DNA from: Apilactobacillus waqarii | GTDB lineage: Bacteria; Bacillota; Bacilli; Lactobacillales; Lactobacillaceae | Reading direction: 5' to 3' | Length of the DNA: 45,719 nucleotides | Assembly: GCF_019061205.1 (NCBI RefSeq) | Contig: NZ_JAHQYH010000011.1 | Coordinates: 1 to 45,719, forward strand | Shown here: positions 38,127-45,719 of the stretch, piece by piece | Numbering within the stretch: the stretch's first letter is position 1 | Layout: each line of letters starts with the position of its first letter | Translations under genes and position numbers: made by a program | Notes under the pieces: generated by a model | Seen by the model: only the letters and a program-made list of their open reading frames with translations | Told to the model about the DNA's origin: nothing | Databases searched by the model: none

Positions 38127-41100
38127 CTAAAGTGCGTTGACGGTTAGTGTTTGATCTTCTAGTACTGTTAACAATGATGCGACAGTGTCTAATGCGGTGA
38201 ACAATGGCACTGCGTTTTCAATCGCTGCGGCTCTGATTTGAGCTTCATCATCAAAGGTCGCTTCGGTTGAGTCGATGGTGTTAACGACTAGTTTTAAATG
38301 TTGCTTGTTTAATTCGCTGACCGGGTTATTGTCATCGTCTTCTGAGAACTTGTGGATTAAGGCGTTATCTAAACCATTTTCTTGGAAGAAACGATGAGTG
38401 TTTGCAGTCGCTTTAATTTGGAACCCTAATCTTCTGAAACGTTTGGCTAGTTCTAATGCTTCTTGCTTGTCTTCATCGCAGACAGTGAATAAGACATTGC
38501 CAGATGTTGGAATGGTGATTCCGGATGCGATGAATGACTTGTATAGTGCCTTGGCGTAGCTGGTGTCTGATCCCATTGCTTCACCGGTAGACTTCATTTC
38601 AGGTCCTAGTGTGTTATCGACTAGTGGTAGTTTTGAGAAACTAAACACTGGAGATTTCACGCTGATGCGGTTGGCTGGTGTGACTACCCCTGACTTGTAT
38701 CCTAGGTCGGCTAGTTTTTCACTTGCCATGATGCGAGTGGCTAAGTCTGCCATTGGGACGTGGGCCACCTTGGACATGAATGGCACGGTTCTAGAAGCTC
38801 TTGGGTTAACTTCGATGACGTAGGCGACGTCGTCTTTGATAACGAATTGGACGTTCATCAATCCCTTGGTGTTTAACGCCTTGGCTAGTTCAACCGCTGC
38901 GGTTTCGATTTGGTCTTGGACACTTTGTGACATGATTTGTGGTGGGTATACGCCCATTGAGTCCCCTGAGTGAATTCCGGCTCTTTCAATGTGTTCTAGA
39001 ATTCCGGGAATGACCACAGTTTCACCGTCTGATACAACATCGACTTCGGCTTCTGAACCTAGTAGGTATTGGTCGATTAGAACTGGGTGGTCGTTGGATG
39101 CGTGGACCGCCTTAGTCATGTAACGGTGTAGTTCTTCGTCGTCATGGACGATTTCCATCGCCTTTCCACCTAATACGTATGAAGGTCTAATCATGACTGG
39201 GTACCCGATTTGGTTAGCAATCTTTAGCGCTTCATCGATGTTTGTGGCGGTATCACCTTGTGGTTGTGGTAACTTCAATTGTTTGATGACTTGGTCGAAG
39301 TCGTGACGATCTTCAGCTCGATTAATGTCTTCAACGGTTGTTCCTAAGACCTTCACGCCAGCTTCGTGGAGCGGCTCTGCCAAGTTGATGGCGGTTTGAC
39401 CACCGAATTGGACAATCACGCCTTCTGGTTTTTCAATGTCAATCACGTTTAACACGTCTTCGATGGTTAGTGGTTCGAAGTATAGCTTGTCAGACATTGA
39501 GAAGTCGGTTGAAACTGTTTCTGGATTGGAGTTCATGATGATGGCTTCATAACCTAGTTGTTGTAAGGTTTGCACACCGTGAACTGTGGCGTAATCGAAT
39601 TCAACCCCTTGGCCGATTCTGATTGGTCCAGAACCTAGTACTAGGACTGACTTTGTATCGGATACTTCTGATTCACTGTGTTGACCCCATGTACTGTAGA
39701 AGTATGGAGTGGCCGCCTTGATTTCACCGGCTGATGTATCAACCATCTTGTAGACTGGTGTAATTTCATTGTCCTTACGCATTTGACGAACTGCCTTTTC
39801 GTCTGTGTGCCAGATTTTAGCAATCCATTCGTCTGAGAAACCGTAACGTTTGGCCATCTTCAACATTGGAAGTGATTGGTCGTTTGCTAACTCTGTTTCA
39901 ATTTCTACAATGTGTTGGATTTTATCTAGGAAAAACAAGTTGATTTGAGTTCGGGCATTGATTTGTTCAATGGTTGCCCCTCTTCTGATTAATTCGGCAA
40001 TCATGAATAGTCGATCATCTGTTGGTTCTTCAATTGCTTGAAGCATGTCGGCAGTATCAACGTTTTCGTATTCGGCTGGGTCAAAGTAGCGTTGGTCGAT
40101 TTCCAAAGAACGAACTGACTTTAATAAAGATTCTTCGAAGTTTCGACCGATGGCCATGACTTCACCGGTAGCCTTCATTTGTGTTCCTAGGTGGTTATCT
40201 GCTTGTGGGAACTTATCGAATGGCCAGCGTGGAATCTTGGTTACGACGTAATCCAAGGCTGGTTCGAATTGAGCTAGTGTGATTTGAGTTACCGGGTTCT
40301 TAATTTCGTTTAGGTTGATACCGACCGCAATCTTGGCAGCAATCTTGGCGATTGGGTATCCGGTCGCCTTTGATGCTAGCGCAGATGAACGTGAGACACG
40401 GGGGTTCACTTCGATGATGTAGTACTTCATTGAAGTTGGGCTTAATGCCATTTGGACGTTACATCCCCCTTCGATGTGAAGAGCTCTGATAATCTTCAAC
40501 GCGGCGTCACGTAGCATTTCGTATTCGCGGTCAGATAATGTTTGGACCGGTGCGGCAACGATTGAGTCTCCGGTGTGGACCCCGACTGGATCGACGTTTT
40601 CCATTGAGCAGACAATCATGGCGTTATCGATTTGGTCTCGCATTACTTCCATTTCGATTTCCTTGTATCCGGAGATTGAGCGTTCCACTAGGACTTGGTT
40701 GATTGGTGATAAGCGTAATCCGTTTTCCATGATTTCTTCGAATTCGGCCATGTTGTGCGCGAATCCACCACCGGTTCCACCTAGTGTGTAGGCGGGACGA
40801 ATGACTAGCGGGAAGCCGATTTCTTCGGCGAAGGCAATTGCGTCTTCCATATTTTCGACCGTCTTTGATTCGGGAACTGGTTCACCGATTTCTTCCATTA
40901 GATTTTTAAAACGAAGTCTGTCTTCGGCTTCTTCGATGGCGTCTAGCTTGGTACCCAATAATTCGACGTTGTATTCGTCTAGGATGTTACTGTCGGCTAG
41001 TTCCTTAGCCATGTTCAAACCAGTTTGCCCACCTAATGTTGGTAGGATGGCATCAGGTAACTCTTGGCGGATGATTTTACTGATGAATTCCAATGTGATT

Positions 41101-41303
41101 GGTTCCACGAAAATCTTGTCGGCGATGGTAGTGTCGGTCATGATAGTCGCTGGGTTGGAGTTGATTAGGATAACTTCGTATCCTTCTTCCTTCAATGCTA
41201 GACAAGCTTGTGAGCCTGAGTAATCGAATTCAGCAGCTTGCCCGATGATGATTGGGCCGGATCCAATTACTAAAATCTTGTTAATGTCAGTTCGTTTTGC
41301 CAT
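38127..41303 (-). CDS. carB: Carbamoyl-phosphate synthase, large subunit
   Basis: CarB makes carbamoyl phosphate from bicarbonate, two ATP and ammonia channelled from CarA. The 1058 residues show the duplicated architecture. The first ATP-grasp half (about 1-400) opens with [20 protein letters not shown], and the second (about 550-935) with [19 protein letters not shown]. An oligomerisation segment lies between, and an MGS-like allosteric domain occupies about 935-1058. The EVNPR motif of ATP-grasp active sites appears in both halves. It starts one base after the carA stop. No second carAB copy is visible here; in lactobacilli an arginine-specific copy may lie elsewhere. Confidence 0.98.
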   Translation of the reverse strand: MAKRTDINKILVIGSGPIIIGQAAEFDYSGSQACLALKEEGYEVILINSNPATIMTDTTIADKIFVEPITLEFISKIIRQELPDAILPTLGGQTGLNMAKELADSNILDEYNVELLGTKLDAIEEAEDRLRFKNLMEEIGEPVPESKTVENMEDAIAFAEEIGFPLVIRPAYTLGGTGGGFAHNMAEFEEIMENGLRLSPINQVLVERSISGYKEIEMEVMRDQIDNAMIVCSMENVDPVGVHTGDSIVAAPVQTLSDREYEMLRDAALKIIRALHIEGGCNVQMALSPTSMKYYIIEVNPRVSRSSALASKATGYPIAKIAAKIAVGINLNEIKNPVTQITLAQFEPALDYVVTKIPRWPFDKFPQADNHLGTQMKATGEVMAIGRNFEESLLKSVRSLEIDQRYFDPAEYENVDTADMLQAIEEPTDDRLFMIAELIRRGATIEQINARTQINLFFLDKIQHIVEIETELANDQSLPMLKMAKRYGFSDEWIAKIWHTDEKAVRQMRKDNEITPVYKMVDTSAGEIKAATPYFYSTWGQHSESEVSDTKSVLVLGSGPIRIGQGVEFDYATVHGVQTLQQLGYEAIIMNSNPETVSTDFSMSDKLYFEPLTIEDVLNVIDIEKPEGVIVQFGGQTAINLAEPLHEAGVKVLGTTVEDINRAEDRHDFDQVIKQLKLPQPQGDTATNIDEALKIANQIGYPVMIRPSYVLGGKAMEIVHDDEELHRYMTKAVHASNDHPVLIDQYLLGSEAEVDVVSDGETVVIPGILEHIERAGIHSGDSMGVYPPQIMSQSVQDQIETAAVELAKALNTKGLMNVQFVIKDDVAYVIEVNPRASRTVPFMSKVAHVPMADLATRIMASEKLADLGYKSGVVTPANRISVKSPVFSFSKLPLVDNTLGPEMKSTGEAMGSDTSYAKALYKSFIASGITIPTSGNVLFTVCDEDKQEALELAKRFRRLGFQIKATANTHRFFQENGLDNALIHKFSEDDDNNPVSELNKQHLKLVVNTIDSTEATFDDEAQIRAAAIENAVPLFTALDTVASLLTVLEDQTLTVNAL

Positions 41304-41304
41304 C

Positions 41305-42384
41305 TTAAATCCCCGCTTTCTGGTTATCTTGCATTGCTTTTACAAAGTCGTCAAAGACGTATTCAGCATCGTGTGGTCCAGGTGATGCATCTGGGTGATA
41401 TTGGACTGAGAATGCTGGTCTGTTCTTCAAACGCACTCCTTCAACAGTTCCGTCGTTGATTTCTGTTTGGGTAATTTCTAGTTCAGTTGATGGAATTGAT
41501 TCAGCGTCGACCGCGTATCCGTGGTTTTGTGAAGTGAAGTAAGTTTGCTCCTTACCGGTTTCTGCAATCGCGTGGTTGAAACCACGGTGGCCAAACTTCA
41601 TCTTGTAGGTGTTAGCACCGTTGGCCAAGGCGAATAGTTGATGACCTAGACAAATTCCTAGGATGGGTAGTCGTTCTTCTAGTTCACGGATGACTGGTAG
41701 GACGTATTCTAGGTCCTTTGGATCCCCAGGTCCGTTTGATAGTAGAATTCCATCTGGATGACTGGATAAGATTTCTTCCGCGGTGCTGGTTGATGGGAAG
41801 ACTGTCACGTTTAGGTTGCGTTGAGCTAGTGAACGTAGGATGGAGTCCTTTAGTCCAAAGTCGATTAAAGCGACACGCAAACCGGTGTTAGGTGCTTGGT
41901 AGACGCTGTTAGTTGAAGCACTTTGTGCAGATGTGCTTTCTAGCGGTTGGTCGAATGCATCTTGGATGGTTTCTGGTTTTAAATTGTCTACGATAACAGC
42001 TTCCATTGAACCTTCGTCGCGTAATTCTTGGGTTAGTGCTCTGGTATCGATTTGTGAGATTCCTGGAAGATCTTCTAGTTCAGCGTATTGAGTTAGTGTC
42101 ATGTTGCTGCGCCAGTTTCCTACTAGTCGAGCAATTTCGTTTACGACGATGGCTGCCACTGATGGGTGCAAACTTTCCATGTCGTCTCTGTTGACCCCGT
42201 AGTTTCCAATTAGTGGGTAGGTAAACACTAGCATTTGACCATCGTAACTGGCGTCGGTCATGCTTTCTTGGTATCCGGTCATCCCCGTTGAGAAAACCAG
42301 TTCACCGTGAACTACCTTTTTAGAACCAAATCCGATTCCTTCATAAGTTGATCCATTCTTTAATACTAAGTATCGTGCTTGCAT
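41305..42384 (-). CDS. carA: Carbamoyl-phosphate synthase, small (glutaminase) subunit
   Basis: CarA hydrolyses glutamine and passes ammonia to CarB. The 359-residue protein has the CPSase small-chain N-domain ([25 protein letters not shown]) and a C-terminal class I glutamine amidotransferase domain. The nucleophile is C245 in ILGICLGHQ, followed by [11 protein letters not shown] and the [12 protein letters not shown] block containing the catalytic histidine. Its ATG directly follows the pyrC stop codon (TAGATG), suggesting translational coupling. Confidence 0.97.
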   Translation of the reverse strand: MQARYLVLKNGSTYEGIGFGSKKVVHGELVFSTGMTGYQESMTDASYDGQMLVFTYPLIGNYGVNRDDMESLHPSVAAIVVNEIARLVGNWRSNMTLTQYAELEDLPGISQIDTRALTQELRDEGSMEAVIVDNLKPETIQDAFDQPLESTSAQSASTNSVYQAPNTGLRVALIDFGLKDSILRSLAQRNLNVTVFPSTSTAEEILSSHPDGILLSNGPGDPKDLEYVLPVIRELEERLPILGICLGHQLFALANGANTYKMKFGHRGFNHAIAETGKEQTYFTSQNHGYAVDAESIPSTELEITQTEINDGTVEGVRLKNRPAFSVQYHPDASPGPHDAEYVFDDFVKAMQDNQKAGI

Positions 42385-43653
42385 CTATTCCACGCTCCCA
42401 TCTTGATATGCGACGTTGCCGTCGACCAATGTTAGTTTTGTCTTGCCATATACCTTTTGGCCAATGAATGGTGAGTTCTTCCCCTTTGACAAGAAGTCGT
42501 TGGCATCGATTTCGTATTCATCATCTAGGTTCATCAAGGTTAAGTCAGCAGGTTGGCCTTCTTCTAACCTACCCGCAGGTAAGTGGAAGATGTCAGCTGG
42601 ATTCTTACTCATCCATTTCACTAATGTCTTTAGGTCAACCAATCCTGATTTAACAAAGCTGGTGTACATTAGGCTGAATGCTGTTTCGATACCGACAATT
42701 CCGAATGCGGCATCCCTCATCGATCCTGATTTTTCCTTTTCACTATGTGGCGCATGGTCAGTTGCTACCATGTCGATTGTGCCGTCCATTAGACCAGCGA
42801 TTAGTGCGTGTCTGTCTTCTGGACTTCTTAGTGGTGGGTTCATCTTCATCATTGGGTTGTCACTTTCAATCATTGAGTCATCTAGTAATAGATGATGTGG
42901 TGAAACTTCGGCAGTAACGTTGACGCCGCGTTGCTTGGCCATTCTGACTAGTTCGACTGATTCCTTGGTTGAGATGTGCGCGACATGGTAGTGCACGCCG
43001 GTGTCCTTGGCTAGGACTAAGTCTCTGGCTAGTTGCGATGATTCTGATAGTGGTAACATCCCTGGAAGGCCTAGTTCGTCAGCCTTGGCCCCCGCGTTCA
43101 TTACCCCACCGTTGATTAGTGAGTCGTCTTCGACGTGGGCAACCAGTGGTTTGTTTAACTTTGCAGCTTCCTTCATGGCAAGGTACATTGTTTCAGCATT
43201 TTGCACCCCGTGGCCGTCGTTAGTAAACGCGATGGCGCCCATCTCGGCCATTTGGGTGAAGTCGGTAGGCTTGTAAGCAATTAGTTGTTTGGAGATTGCT
43301 GCATATTGGTAGGCATGCACAACACTCTCGCGTTTGTTTAGGCTTAATTGTTCTTGTAACTCGTGTGGTGTGTCCACAACCGGTTTGACGTTTGGCATCA
43401 CACAGACGCTGGTAAATCCACCGTGTGCTGAGGCCTTACTTCCTGTCTCCGTGGTTTCCTTATAGGTTAATCCCGGATCTCTGAAGTGGACGTGAACGTC
43501 GACTAGTCCGGGTAGTGCTGTTGCACCGTTTCCGTCAATCACTTGATTGAACTTGTCGCCTAGGTTGGTACCGATAGCATTGATTTTATTATCTTCGATT
43601 AGGATGGATTGTAATTGGTTGTCTACATACACGTTCTTAATTAATGTCTTCAT
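42385..43653 (-). CDS. pyrC: Dihydroorotase
   Basis: PyrC cyclises carbamoyl aspartate to dihydroorotate. The start is the ATG at 43653 (MKTLIKNVYV), behind GGAGGACGAAT; an in-frame ATG five codons upstream precedes that site and is rejected. This gives 422 residues. The zinc-site motif DVHVHFRDPG contains H54 and H56, and VATDHAPHSEKEK supplies the catalytic aspartate (D299). This is the class I, Bacillus-type enzyme. Its start lies inside the end of pyrB (17-nt overlap), so the two are translationally coupled. Confidence 0.97.
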   Translation of the reverse strand: MKTLIKNVYVDNQLQSILIEDNKINAIGTNLGDKFNQVIDGNGATALPGLVDVHVHFRDPGLTYKETTETGSKASAHGGFTSVCVMPNVKPVVDTPHELQEQLSLNKRESVVHAYQYAAISKQLIAYKPTDFTQMAEMGAIAFTNDGHGVQNAETMYLAMKEAAKLNKPLVAHVEDDSLINGGVMNAGAKADELGLPGMLPLSESSQLARDLVLAKDTGVHYHVAHISTKESVELVRMAKQRGVNVTAEVSPHHLLLDDSMIESDNPMMKMNPPLRSPEDRHALIAGLMDGTIDMVATDHAPHSEKEKSGSMRDAAFGIVGIETAFSLMYTSFVKSGLVDLKTLVKWMSKNPADIFHLPAGRLEEGQPADLTLMNLDDEYEIDANDFLSKGKNSPFIGQKVYGKTKLTLVDGNVAYQDGSVE

Positions 43654-44575
43654 ATTCGTCCTCCGCAATTAGGTCTTTACTCTTTAGGATTGATGTTAGT
43701 ATGGCCATTCTGGCGAACACCCCGTTTTGCATTTGTCGAAAGATTCGAGATTGTGGTGCTTCGACAAGTGAGTCGGCAATTTCAATGTTGCGATTAACCG
43801 GTGCCGGATGCATGATGATGGCTTTCTTCTTCATCTTGCTGCCGCGTTTTTCGGTTAAGCCAAAGATGTTGGCGTATTCCACGGCGGTGAAGCTTTCGCG
43901 CGCATCCTCGTTTAATCTTTCCAGTTGAACCCTTAGCATCATCATGACGTCGACCTTGCCGACGATACTATCGATGTTGGTAAACTCACCGAAGTTGTCG
44001 AAGTCGCTTGGATACCATTCATCTGGTCCGGCAAAGTATAGCTTTGCACCAAGTCGTTTCAAAATTTCAGCGTTTGATCTCGCGACTCTGGAGTGAAGTA
44101 AGTCGCCGACGATGGCAATCTTTAAGCCCTTGAACTTCTTGAACTCATCGTAGATGGTAAGTAAATCTAGCAAACTTTGTGATGGATGTTGACCACTACC
44201 GTCACCGGCGTTGACCAATGAGGTGTGGATTCTTTCGTCGTTGATGAGCGGTTCGTACCAACCGGTGGTCTTATGTCTGATGACCACCCCGTCAGTCCCG
44301 ATGGCTTGTAGAGTCTTGACCGTGTCCGATAAGGTTTCACCCTTTTTCACTGAACTATTCTTCGGGTCGATGTTAATCGGTGTGATGCCTAACTTGCGTT
44401 CAGCCATTTCAAACGATGTATGAGTTCGTGTACTGTTTTCATAGAACATGTTGGCGAAGTAGACAGGACGCTTTAGCTGGACTAGTTTGCCATCACGAAA
44501 CTCAATGGCTAACCTGATTAGTTCCATGATTTTGTCATCATTTAACTGATTAAGATCTAAAAAGTGTGTTTGCAT
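43637..44575 (-). CDS. pyrB: Aspartate carbamoyltransferase, catalytic subunit
   Basis: PyrB joins carbamoyl phosphate and aspartate. The 312-residue protein shows the carbamoyl-phosphate loop STRT (residues 48-51), the HPSQSLLDLLTI block and the late MHPAPVNR motif of the family. No regulatory pyrI follows, as usual in Firmicutes. AGGAGG stands eight bases before the ATG, immediately behind the T run of the second attenuator terminator, so termination there removes the whole operon from the transcript. It is the first gene of pyrBC-carAB-pyrD. Confidence 0.97.
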   Translation of the reverse strand: MQTHFLDLNQLNDDKIMELIRLAIEFRDGKLVQLKRPVYFANMFYENSTRTHTSFEMAERKLGITPINIDPKNSSVKKGETLSDTVKTLQAIGTDGVVIRHKTTGWYEPLINDERIHTSLVNAGDGSGQHPSQSLLDLLTIYDEFKKFKGLKIAIVGDLLHSRVARSNAEILKRLGAKLYFAGPDEWYPSDFDNFGEFTNIDSIVGKVDVMMMLRVQLERLNEDARESFTAVEYANIFGLTEKRGSKMKKKAIIMHPAPVNRNIEIADSLVEAPQSRIFRQMQNGVFARMAILTSILKSKDLIAEDEYEDIN

Positions 44576-44589
44576 GTATCCATCCTCCT

Positions 44590-44620
44590 AAAAAAGCACC
44601 CAACTCGATGGAGTGGGTGC
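44590..44620 (-). terminator. Attenuator terminator 2 of the pyr leader
   Basis: On the minus strand GCACCCACTC pairs with GAGTTGGGTGC (one bulged T) and is followed by six Ts, directly before the pyrB ribosome site. Its 5' half (with the preceding ATTCC) can pair instead with GGGTGC..GGAAT next to PyrR motif 2, forming an antiterminator. That alternative pairing marks it as an attenuator. Confidence 0.85.
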
Positions 44621-44650
44621 TCGGAATGGTCTAATTGCGTATATTCCAAT

Positions 44651-44669
44651 GCACCCTCTCTGGAGTTGC
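44651..44669 (-). promoter_or_regulatory. PyrR-binding anti-antiterminator 2
   Basis: The minus strand reads GCAACTCCAGAGAGGGTGC. This contains TCCAGAGAGG, an exact fit to the TCCNGNGAGG core bound by PyrR, within a short stem (GCA/TGC plus CC/GG around AGAGA). PyrR with UMP should stabilise it and allow terminator 2 to form. Confidence 0.85.
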
Positions 44670-44689
44670 TTAATTGAAACCAAGATAAT

Positions 44690-44725
44690 AAAAAAAGGAC
44701 TTCCCTGACCGTGTCAGAAAAGTCC
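44690..44725 (-). terminator. Attenuator terminator 1 of the pyr leader
   Basis: A 13-bp stem (44697-44709 / 44713-44725), fully paired with two G-U wobbles on the minus strand, has a 3-nt loop and a run of Ts after it. The TCTGAC in its 5' half is complementary to GTCAGA at the 3' side of PyrR motif 1. It can therefore be disrupted by an upstream antiterminator. Confidence 0.85.
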
Positions 44726-44777
44726 CTCAATGTTTGTTGTTTACACTGATGGCGTATAGTTTCTACGCATAGGCCTT

Positions 44778-44800
44778 GTCTGACTCTCTGGTCAATACTT
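44778..44800 (-). promoter_or_regulatory. PyrR-binding-like anti-antiterminator 1 (variant)
   Basis: The minus strand carries GACCAGAGAGTC, a small hairpin with the CCAGAGAG loop shared with motif 2. The flanking bases differ from the consensus (ACC..AGT in place of TCC..AGG). The GTCAGA that follows can pair with terminator 1. Confidence 0.65.
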
Positions 44801-44826
44801 AAAGGCGAATCTTCTTTTATGTTGTT

Positions 44827-44857
44827 TATAATATATCACACTTCAAAAATATAACAA
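44827..44857 (-). promoter_or_regulatory. Promoter of the pyr operon
   Basis: TTGTTA (44852-44857) and an AT-rich -10 region reading TATATTATA (44827-44835) are spaced 16-18 bp, depending on register. They lie just before the first attenuator. The leader from here to the pyrB start is about 250 nt. Confidence 0.6.
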
Positions 44858-44918
44858 GTTTAATTTTAAAAACATTATTAAGATTTGTGAGATAACGCAT
44901 GTAAAATTAATTTATCTG

Positions 44919-44924
44919 TATAAT
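44919..44924 (+). promoter_or_regulatory. Putative -10 box of the right-edge membrane protein gene
   Basis: A perfect TATAAT preceded by CTG lies 38 bases before the ATG at 44963. The -35 is not clear. Confidence 0.4.
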
Positions 44925-44962
44925 GGCATTAATTAAAACATACTAACTTTGGAAGTGATTTA

Positions 44963-45719
44963 ATGAATCCATTATATCTAAAAAAATTTTCGTTTTTTTT
45001 CGTTTTAAAAATTTCAATTATTGCCACACTGATAATCATCGGTGCTATTATGGGACACTTATCAATATTATTTAATTGTTTTTATTCAATAATTTGTTTT
45101 CCGTTATTACTATTAATTATTTTGAGGGTTAGAAACGGTGAAAAAATGCTCATAATTTCCATCGATATGATTATGTTTGCACAACTATCATGTATGGGGC
45201 TCTTAAATTTCTTATGTTTTTTCCACCCTAAACTTTCTATTATTGATTATTATATTACGTCGTCTTTAGCGTTCGTTGTTGTCTTACTTTTTTGCTTTTC
45301 AATCATCATAATAATGTTCTACTATCGCCATACGCAAACCGTCAACCCGAACCTTAATAACTTTCGTGCAAAATATTTTTTGCCAAAAGTTATCCTAGAG
45401 ATGTTAAAAAACTCATTTACAGTGATATCAATCATTTATGGTGGAATTAAAATTATGGATGATAATGTTAGTTTTAGCAATGCCAATATTATTTTAGCAT
45501 TCATATACTGTATTGAGTTGCCATTAATTATATTAACCATCATTTCATGGTACGAACTTGTAAAAATTGGTGAAGAAATATCAAATAAAAAAATATCAAT
45601 CATTTATGGTGGAATTAAAATTATGGATGATAATGTTAGTTTTAGCAATGCCAATATTATTTTAGCATTCATATACTGTATTGAGTTGCCATTAATTATA
45701 TTAACCATCATTTCATGGT
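44963..45719 (+). CDS. Hypothetical multi-pass membrane protein, open at the right edge
   Basis: The ATG at 44963 follows GGAAGTGAT, and the frame stays open for 252 codons to the window end. The protein is very rich in Ile/Leu/Phe with about six or seven membrane segments and a short polar loop (YYRHTQTVNPNLNNFRAKYF) in the middle. I do not recognise the family. A 56-residue segment starting ISIIYGGIKIMDDN occurs twice in tandem and in frame; the second copy is cut by the edge. Base composition is more AT-rich than the pyr genes beside it. Whether the duplicated segment is real or an assembly effect must be settled before the C-terminal part is trusted. Confidence 0.7.
   Translation, partial: MNPLYLKKFSFFFVLKISIIATLIIIGAIMGHLSILFNCFYSIICFPLLLLIILRVRNGEKMLIISIDMIMFAQLSCMGLLNFLCFFHPKLSIIDYYITSSLAFVVVLLFCFSIIIIMFYYRHTQTVNPNLNNFRAKYFLPKVILEMLKNSFTVISIIYGGIKIMDDNVSFSNANIILAFIYCIELPLIILTIISWYELVKIGEEISNKKISIIYGGIKIMDDNVSFSNANIILAFIYCIELPLIILTIISW
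45425..45719 (+). repeat. Direct repeat, 168-nt period, second copy 127 nt at the window edge
   Basis: Bases 45425-45551 are identical to 45593-45719 without a mismatch. The base before each copy differs (g against a), so the identical block is at least 127 nt, and exactly 127 nt of it is present before the window ends. The offset of 168 nt keeps the reading frame. Confidence 0.95.

Noticed and set aside
42416-42895. Plus-strand frames of up to 159 codons opposite pyrC, and similar ones opposite carB and pyrB
   Set aside because: They are antisense shadows of well-conserved genes, without ribosome sites or recognisable products.
44576-44962. Leader peptide or tRNA/T-box in the pyr leader
   Set aside because: No T-box motif, tRNA cloverleaf or open leader frame with a ribosome site is visible; the hairpins are explained by PyrR attenuation.

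Overview
The window looks like a low-GC member of the Lactobacillaceae, most likely Apilactobacillus (A. kunkeei group) or a close relative. This rests on giant tandem secreted proteins that end in DUF5776-like modules, on lactobacillar ribosome binding sites, and on purine and pyrimidine genes of Lactobacillus type. I recall tandem clusters of giant surface-protein genes being reported for A. kunkeei; the genus is an inference, not something proved here.

Left 29 kb (minus strand): two tandem giant secreted-protein genes. The upstream one (28876 to 6263) is complete and encodes 7537 residues. The second (6037 down to base 1) runs off the left edge after 2012 codons. Both have nearly the same signal peptide, a low-complexity segment, a right-handed beta-helix of the pectate-lyase-like adhesin kind, a beta-rich region, and then a very long array of Tyr/Ala/Asn/Asp/Gln-rich, probably helical repeats. 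The complete one ends in three DUF5776-like modules with a Lys-rich linker. The arrays show nested periodicity: 579 nt in the partial gene; about 2.27 kb (four copies) and exactly 1269 nt (three copies) in the complete one.

Middle (29.3-37 kb): a two-gene plus-strand operon (tyrosine phosphatase, alpha/beta hydrolase) faces a minus-strand lipoprotein gene across a shared terminator, followed by a small membrane protein gene. purB (minus) and purA-guaC (plus) diverge from a control region holding a PurBox-like inverted pair and a perfect palindrome on the purA promoter. Together they carry out IMP-to-AMP synthesis (PurA, PurB) and GMP-to-IMP salvage (GuaC). A class A sortase gene converges on guaC.

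Right (37-44.9 kb): the minus-strand pyrimidine operon pyrB-pyrC-carA-carB-pyrD encodes carbamoyl phosphate through orotate synthesis. Its leader contains two consecutive PyrR-type attenuators. pyrR, pyrF and pyrE are absent from this locus. At the far right a plus-strand membrane-protein gene is open to the window edge. It contains a 168-nt-period direct repeat whose second copy is cut at exactly 127 bp, which suggests that the window edge is an assembly contig end.
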